Source of the DNA: Novosphingobium sp.
Lineage (GTDB): Bacteria; Pseudomonadota; Alphaproteobacteria; Sphingomonadales; Sphingomonadaceae
NCBI GenBank assembly: GCA_020853995.1
Contig: JADYXV010000285.1
Location: 1 to 8,230, forward strand
DNA: 8,230 bases
Direction: 5' to 3'
Below are positions 4,716 to 8,230 of this stretch, piece by piece. Both the position numbers and the translations under genes were made by a program. A model generated the notes under the pieces. The model did not search any database, was not told the origin of the DNA, and saw nothing but the letters and a program-made list of their open reading frames with translations. Position 1 is the stretch's first letter; each line of letters opens with the position of its first letter.

Positions 4716-6938
4716 ATGACATTCCGCAGGATTGCATTGTTTGCGCTGATGGCCGCGGCATCGCCGCTAGCCGTTGCGGGCACAGCCCAAGCAGACGCTA
4801 TCACCGATAGCCCCGTTGCTGCCAAAGAGTGGTGGCCCAAAAGCGTCGATCTGACCGCGCTGCGCCAGAACGAGGCCAAGGCCAATCCTTATGGCCCGGA
4901 CTTCGACTATGCCAAAGAGTTCGCCTCGCTCGATCTCGATGCCGTGAAGGCCGATATCCGCAAGACATTGACCACTTCGCAGCCTTGGTGGCCTGCCGAC
5001 TATGGTCACTACGGCCCGTTCTTCATCCGCATGGCGTGGCACAGCGCAGGCACTTATCGCACCGGTGACGGACGCGGCGGGTCTGATGGCGGCGAAATGC
5101 GGTTTGAACCGCTCAATTCCTGGCCCGACAATGTCAGCCTGGACAAGGCACGCCGCCTCGTCTGGCCGATCAAGCAGAAGTATGGTCGCAAGCTTTCGTG
5201 GGGCGATCTGATGGTGCTTGCGGGCAATGTCGCCATGGAAGACATGGGCTTCAAGACGCTGGGCTTTGCTGGTGGCCGTATTGATGCCTGGCAGCCCGAT
5301 ATGGTGTTCTGGGGCCCTGAAACCAAGCTGCTGGATGACAAGCGCCGTGATGCCAAGGGCAACCTCAAGGGACCGCTGGCGGCAACCCAGATGGGCCTGA
5401 TCTATGTAAACCCCGAAGGCCCGAACGGCGTGCCCGATCCGTTGGCTGCTGCCCATGACATTCGCCGCGCTTTCGGCGCCATGGCGATGAATGACGAAGA
5501 AACCGCCGCCTTGATTGCGGGCGGACACACTTTCGGCAAAGCGCATGGCGCGCACAAGCCGGAAGAATGCGTCGCCGCCGATCCGGGCGCTGCCAAGCTT
5601 GAACAGCAGGGCCTTGGCTGGGCCAACAAGTGCGGCAAGGGCAATGCTGAAGACACCGTCAGCAGCGGCCTTGAAGGGGCGTGGACATCAAACCCCATCG
5701 CTTTCACCACGCAGTACCTCGATAACCTCTATGGTTTTGAATGGGTAAAGACCAAGAGCCCGGCGGGTGCAACGCAGTGGATTCCCAAAGACCCTGCGGC
5801 CGCGCAATTGGTGCCTGATGCGCATCGCCCCGATGTGCGCCACGCGCCGATCATGTTCACCACCGACATCGCGATGCGCGAAGACCCCGGCTTCCGCAAG
5901 GTAACGCAAAGCTGGCAGAAAAACCCGCAAGCCTTCGCCGATGCCTTTGCCCGCGCGTGGTTCAAGCTGACCCACCGCGATATGGGGCCACAGGCACGCT
6001 ATCTGGGCAAGGACGTGCCGACCGTGACGCTGTCATGGCAGGACCCGCTGCCCAAGGCCGACTATGCGGTGATCGGCAATGATGATGTGGCACAGCTGAA
6101 AGGCAGTATCCTGTCATCGGGCCTGACCACCGCAGAACTGGTGCGTACGGCATGGGCCTCGGCCTCCAGCTTCCGCGCGACGGATATGCGCGGCGGTGCC
6201 AATGGCGCGCGCCTGCGGCTTGCCCCGCAAAAGGACTGGGCGGTGAATGATCCGGCAGAAGTGGCGAAGGTCACGGCCAAGCTGGAAACAATCCGTACCG
6301 CGTTCAACAAGGGTGCCAAGGGCGGCAAGAAAGTCAGCCTTGCCGATCTGATCGTGCTGGGCGGCAATGCGGCGATTGAACAGGCTGCGAAGGCTGCAGG
6401 GCAAGACGTCAGCGTGCCGTTCACTCCGGGCCGGGTCGATGCGACACAGGCGCAGACCGATGTGGAATCGTTCAATTACCTTCAGCCCAAGGCCGATGGT
6501 TTCCGCAATTACTTTGCCGGAGACGATTACAAAGGCCCGGTCGAAGCTTTGATCGACAAGGCCGACATGCTGGGCCTGACCGTGCCAGAAACCACCGTGC
6601 TGGTGGGCGGCATGCGCGTGCTGGGGGCCAATGCTGGCGGTTCTGCTGCTGGTGTGTTCACCAGCCGTCCGGGTACATTGTCCAACGACTTCTTCACCAA
6701 CCTGCTGTCGATGGACACGGTCTGGGCAAAGTCTGCGGCCAATTCGGCGCTGTACGAAGGCAAGGACCGCGCCAGCGGTGCGATGAAGTGGACCGCAACG
6801 CCGGTTGATCTGGTGTTCGGTTCAAATTCGGAACTGCGCGCCGTGGCCGAGGTCTATGCCTCGGACGATGCCAAGGCCAAGTTCACGAATGATTTCGTGG
6901 CGGCCTGGACCAAAGTGATGAACGCCGACCGGTTCTGA
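4716..6938 (+). CDS. katG: Catalase-peroxidase with signal peptide (KatG/KatP-like)
   Basis: A bifunctional haem enzyme that breaks down hydrogen peroxide as a catalase and also acts as a peroxidase. The 740 residues form the usual two tandem peroxidase domains; only the N-terminal one keeps the haem site. The distal triad is Arg105, Trp108, His109 (FIRMAWHSAGTYR). Tyr230 (GLIYVNPEGP) and Met256 (GAMAMNDEE) complete the Trp-Tyr-Met crosslink needed for catalase activity. The proximal His271 is in GGHTFGKAHG and the mobile Arg421 in THRDMGP. The first 26 residues are a signal peptide (FRR, hydrophobic core, AQA cleavage site), so the enzyme should act in the periplasm, unlike ordinary cytoplasmic KatG. 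Its only two cysteines, 285 and 306, flank an insertion that resembles the one in the exported E. coli O157 plasmid enzyme KatP, and could form a disulfide. AGGAGG supports the start, and a strong hairpin follows. No regulator gene is beside it. Confidence 0.96.
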   Translation: MTFRRIALFALMAAASPLAVAGTAQADAITDSPVAAKEWWPKSVDLTALRQNEAKANPYGPDFDYAKEFASLDLDAVKADIRKTLTTSQPWWPADYGHYGPFFIRMAWHSAGTYRTGDGRGGSDGGEMRFEPLNSWPDNVSLDKARRLVWPIKQKYGRKLSWGDLMVLAGNVAMEDMGFKTLGFAGGRIDAWQPDMVFWGPETKLLDDKRRDAKGNLKGPLAATQMGLIYVNPEGPNGVPDPLAAAHDIRRAFGAMAMNDEETAALIAGGHTFGKAHGAHKPEECVAADPGAAKLEQQGLGWANKCGKGNAEDTVSSGLEGAWTSNPIAFTTQYLDNLYGFEWVKTKSPAGATQWIPKDPAAAQLVPDAHRPDVRHAPIMFTTDIAMREDPGFRKVTQSWQKNPQAFADAFARAWFKLTHRDMGPQARYLGKDVPTVTLSWQDPLPKADYAVIGNDDVAQLKGSILSSGLTTAELVRTAWASASSFRATDMRGGANGARLRLAPQKDWAVNDPAEVAKVTAKLETIRTAFNKGAKGGKKVSLADLIVLGGNAAIEQAAKAAGQDVSVPFTPGRVDATQAQTDVESFNYLQPKADGFRNYFAGDDYKGPVEALIDKADMLGLTVPETTVLVGGMRVLGANAGGSAAGVFTSRPGTLSNDFFTNLLSMDTVWAKSAANSALYEGKDRASGAMKWTATPVDLVFGSNSELRAVAEVYASDDAKAKFTNDFVAAWTKVMNADRF

Positions 6939-6954
6939 GCGGTAGCATCAAGCG

Positions 6955-6983
6955 CGGCGGCAGGGTTTTGCGCCCTGCCGCCG
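6955..6983 (+). terminator. katG terminator hairpin
   Basis: CGGCGGCAGGG (6955-6965) pairs perfectly with CCCTGCCGCCG (6973-6983), 11 base pairs around the loop TTTTGCG, 17 bases after the katG stop. The following T-run is poor (TTGCTG), but the stem is very stable and should isolate katG from the next gene. Confidence 0.75.
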
Positions 6984-7012
6984 TTGCTGCACACGCAGGC
7001 CCGCGCTAAAGC
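6984..7012 (+). promoter_or_regulatory. Candidate promoter for the asparaginase-like gene
   Basis: TTGCTG (6984-6989) is followed after 17 bases by TAAAGC (7007-7012), with 6 bases to the ATG at 7019. Only 35 bases separate the katG terminator from the gene and no Shine-Dalgarno is present, so a leaderless transcript from this site is plausible. Both hexamers are weak matches. Confidence 0.25.
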
Positions 7013-7018
7013 CTTGCC

Positions 7019-7510
7019 ATGCAACAACAACCCATCCTTGTCCTGACTACCGGCGGCACCATCGACAAAGCCTATTTCGATGCGTTGAGCGAATACCAGA
7101 TCGTCGAAAGCGGCATTCCGGCGGTGCTTGAGCAGGCGCGTGTTGCTTTGCCGGTGCGGGTGATGGAACTGATGCGCAAGGATAGCCTTGAACTGACCGA
7201 TGCCGACCGCGCGCTGATCGCAGCTGCTGTTCGCGAGGCACCTGAAACACGCGTGGTGATCACGCACGGCACTGATACGATGACCGAAACCGCCAAGGCG
7301 CTGGCCGATATTACGGGCAAAACCATCGTGTTAACTGGCGCGCTTTCGCCCGCGCGGTTCGCCGAGACAGACGCCCCCTTCAACCTCGGCATGGCGTTTG
7401 CCACCGCACAAGTCGCCGCCCCCGGCGTATGGATCGCCATGAGCGGACAGGTGTTTGACGGACTCAAAGTGCGCAAGGACCGCGCGGCGGGGAAGTTTGT
7501 GGCGGTTTAG
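7019..7510 (+). CDS. Half-length L-asparaginase/glutaminase-domain protein
   Basis: The 163 residues match only the N-terminal, catalytic domain of the type I/II L-asparaginase fold; full enzymes are about 330 residues. The parts that carry out hydrolysis of asparagine to aspartate and ammonia are all in place: the nucleophile Thr14 in TTGGTID (10-16), Thr85-Asp86 in THGTDTM (82-88), and Lys153 in DGLKVRK, equivalent to Thr12, Thr89-Asp90 and Lys162 of E. coli AnsB. TGA-L-SPARF and DAPFNLG also fit. The C-terminal domain, which in classic enzymes lends substrate-binding residues to the neighbouring subunit, is absent and the downstream DNA encodes a toxin on the other strand, so this is not a simple frameshift. 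Short single-domain relatives are known in databases, so it is probably a genuine small family whose substrate is uncertain. No signal peptide: cytoplasmic. ATG at 7019 has no Shine-Dalgarno. Confidence 0.88.
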   Translation: MQQQPILVLTTGGTIDKAYFDALSEYQIVESGIPAVLEQARVALPVRVMELMRKDSLELTDADRALIAAAVREAPETRVVITHGTDTMTETAKALADITGKTIVLTGALSPARFAETDAPFNLGMAFATAQVAAPGVWIAMSGQVFDGLKVRKDRAAGKFVAV

Positions 7511-7878
7511 AGAACGGGCACTGGATAGCGCCTGATACTCTCGTCGGCGGTGACGACTGTCATGCCATCAGACAGAGCATGCGCGACCAATAAACGGTCT
7601 AACGGATCACGGTGTATGTCAGGCAGTTCTTCGGCGTGGCGCCACACGTCGGACGGCAGATCAGCAAGTTCGAACCCCACAAGCTCTTGCAGCACCTCGA
7701 TCGATTCCTCGATGGGAATACGCCGCAACTGTTGAAGGTGTACGAGTTCATATGCGTTCACTGCACTGAGCATGATGTCATTTTCCGGGTCGGAAAGGGC
7801 GTTGCGCTGCGCCGCAGTGAGCCTGCGATCATTCAACACAATCCAGACAAGAATATGGGTATCGATCAATAGCCGCAT
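7507..7878 (-). CDS. vapC: PIN-domain toxin of a type II toxin-antitoxin pair (VapC-like)
   Basis: A 123-residue PIN-domain ribonuclease, the toxin of a VapBC-like pair; family members stop growth by cutting tRNA or rRNA when the antitoxin is degraded. The metal-binding acidic residues are visible: Asp6 in LLIDTHILVW, Glu44 in NAYEL, Asp94 in RDPLDRLLVAHA and Asp112 in VTADE. Length is typical and no key residue is missing, so it should be active. The start at 7878 follows the antitoxin stop after 10 bases, in the normal antitoxin-then-toxin order. No strong Shine-Dalgarno is seen; GGGA near the antitoxin stop is the nearest, so translation probably depends on coupling. The stop TAA (7509-7507) shares bases with the stop of the convergent asparaginase-like gene. 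Confidence 0.92.
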   Translation of the reverse strand: MRLLIDTHILVWIVLNDRRLTAAQRNALSDPENDIMLSAVNAYELVHLQQLRRIPIEESIEVLQELVGFELADLPSDVWRHAEELPDIHRDPLDRLLVAHALSDGMTVVTADESIRRYPVPVL

Positions 7879-7888
7879 GTTGATGCGA

Positions 7889-8179
7889 TCATCCCAGCTT
7901 TCGGGCTATGCGCGCGTCAAAGTCTTCATCTGTCATCGATACGGGCACATCGAAAGCTTCGGGCGGATGGTCTTTATATTTTTCCGCAAGACAGCCGAAA
8001 GCAGCCCGCCGCTTGGCTGCGCGCGAATCGCGCGCAATCGCCATGGCTTCAGGCGTTGGCACAAGCGTGGCGAATGGAACGCCAGCCTTGTTCACAATGA
8101 CTTCCTCGCCACGCGCAGCTGCTGCCAATAGCTCTGACAGCCTGGTCTTTGCTTCGCCGATATTGACGTGAATGGTCAT
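7889..8179 (-). CDS. Phd/YefM-like antitoxin
   Basis: A 96-residue antitoxin. Residues 1-45 form the Phd/YefM-type DNA-binding dimer domain: VNIGEAKTRLSELLAAAARG followed by EEVIVNKAGVPFATLVP is a very typical sequence. The charged remainder (about 50-96), ending in EAFDVPVSMTDEDFDARIAR, is the likely unstructured segment that wraps the PIN toxin. It should neutralise the toxin encoded 10 bases downstream and repress the operon by binding the palindromes at 8192-8216. The ATG at 8179-8177 is chosen because it starts exactly at the conserved N-terminus and lies 6 bases from the predicted -10 box, implying a leaderless message. Confidence 0.92.
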   Translation of the reverse strand: MTIHVNIGEAKTRLSELLAAAARGEEVIVNKAGVPFATLVPTPEAMAIARDSRAAKRRAAFGCLAEKYKDHPPEAFDVPVSMTDEDFDARIARKLG

Positions 8180-8185
8180 CGCGCG

Positions 8186-8214
8186 AAAATGCCTTGGCCA
8201 AGAGGCTTGGTCAA
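8186..8214 (-). promoter_or_regulatory. Toxin-antitoxin promoter
   Basis: On the minus strand TTGACC (8214-8209) is followed after exactly 17 bases by CATTTT (8191-8186). The start codon begins 6 bases beyond the -10 box, so transcription is predicted to begin at or beside the A of the ATG. Confidence 0.6.
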
Positions 8215-8216
8215 GG
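8192..8216 (-). promoter_or_regulatory. Palindromic operator of the toxin-antitoxin operon
   Basis: On the + strand CCTTGGCCAAG (8192-8202), AGG, then CTTGGTCAAGG (8206-8216). The arms are inverted copies differing at one base, and each contains its own palindrome (CTTGGCCAAG perfect, CTTGGTCAAG with one mismatch). It fills the spacer between -35 and -10 and overlaps the -35 box, an ideal place for autorepression by the antitoxin or toxin-antitoxin complex, with room for two dimers. Confidence 0.65.
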
Positions 8217-8230
8217 CCGCGCGATTATTC

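Noticed and set aside
4767..5555. 262-codon minus-strand frame opposite katG
   Set aside because: The composition is that of a reverse-complement shadow and katG is unmistakable across the same bases.

Overview
The window looks like chromosomal DNA of a GC-rich alphaproteobacterium, most likely a sphingomonad. This is inferred from the base composition, the TonB-receptor style and the gene types; there is no rRNA or other marker gene to prove it.

Layout. (1) Bases 3-1545, + strand: the 3' part of an FtsX/MacB-type ABC permease and its ATPase, overlapping by 8 bases. (2) Bases 1590-4218, + strand: a small membrane protein that looks like a DUF2946 member, then a 693-residue TonB-dependent outer-membrane receptor. 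The leader between them holds a hairpin and a possible 4-codon ORF. (3) Bases 4219-4715: a strong hairpin terminator whose T-run faces the minus strand, a possible decayed minus-strand gene end beside it, and the katG upstream region with two short palindromes. (4) Bases 4716-6938, + strand: a catalase-peroxidase with a signal peptide, closed by a strong hairpin. (5) Bases 7019-7510, + strand: a half-length L-asparaginase-domain protein. (6) Bases 7507-8179, minus strand: a type II toxin-antitoxin pair (Phd-like antitoxin, then PIN/VapC toxin), with a palindromic operator placed inside its own promoter at 8186-8216.

How the parts may work together. The most interesting unit is the small DUF2946-like gene followed by the TonB receptor. 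In Bordetella pertussis the DUF2946 protein CruR is a copper-sensing upstream ORF: its nascent chain controls Rho-dependent termination ahead of a TonB receptor gene. Here the gene order, two luminal-side cysteines, a C-terminal Arg-Gly-Pro-Pro close to the stop codon, and a structured 136-base gap all fit a variant of that system, although the canonical CXXC is CXXS. The ABC genes lie only 44 bases upstream with no terminator between, so they may share metal-related expression. The catalase-peroxidase looks exported and handles peroxide outside the cytoplasm. The asparaginase-like gene and the toxin-antitoxin pair converge and share stop-codon bases.
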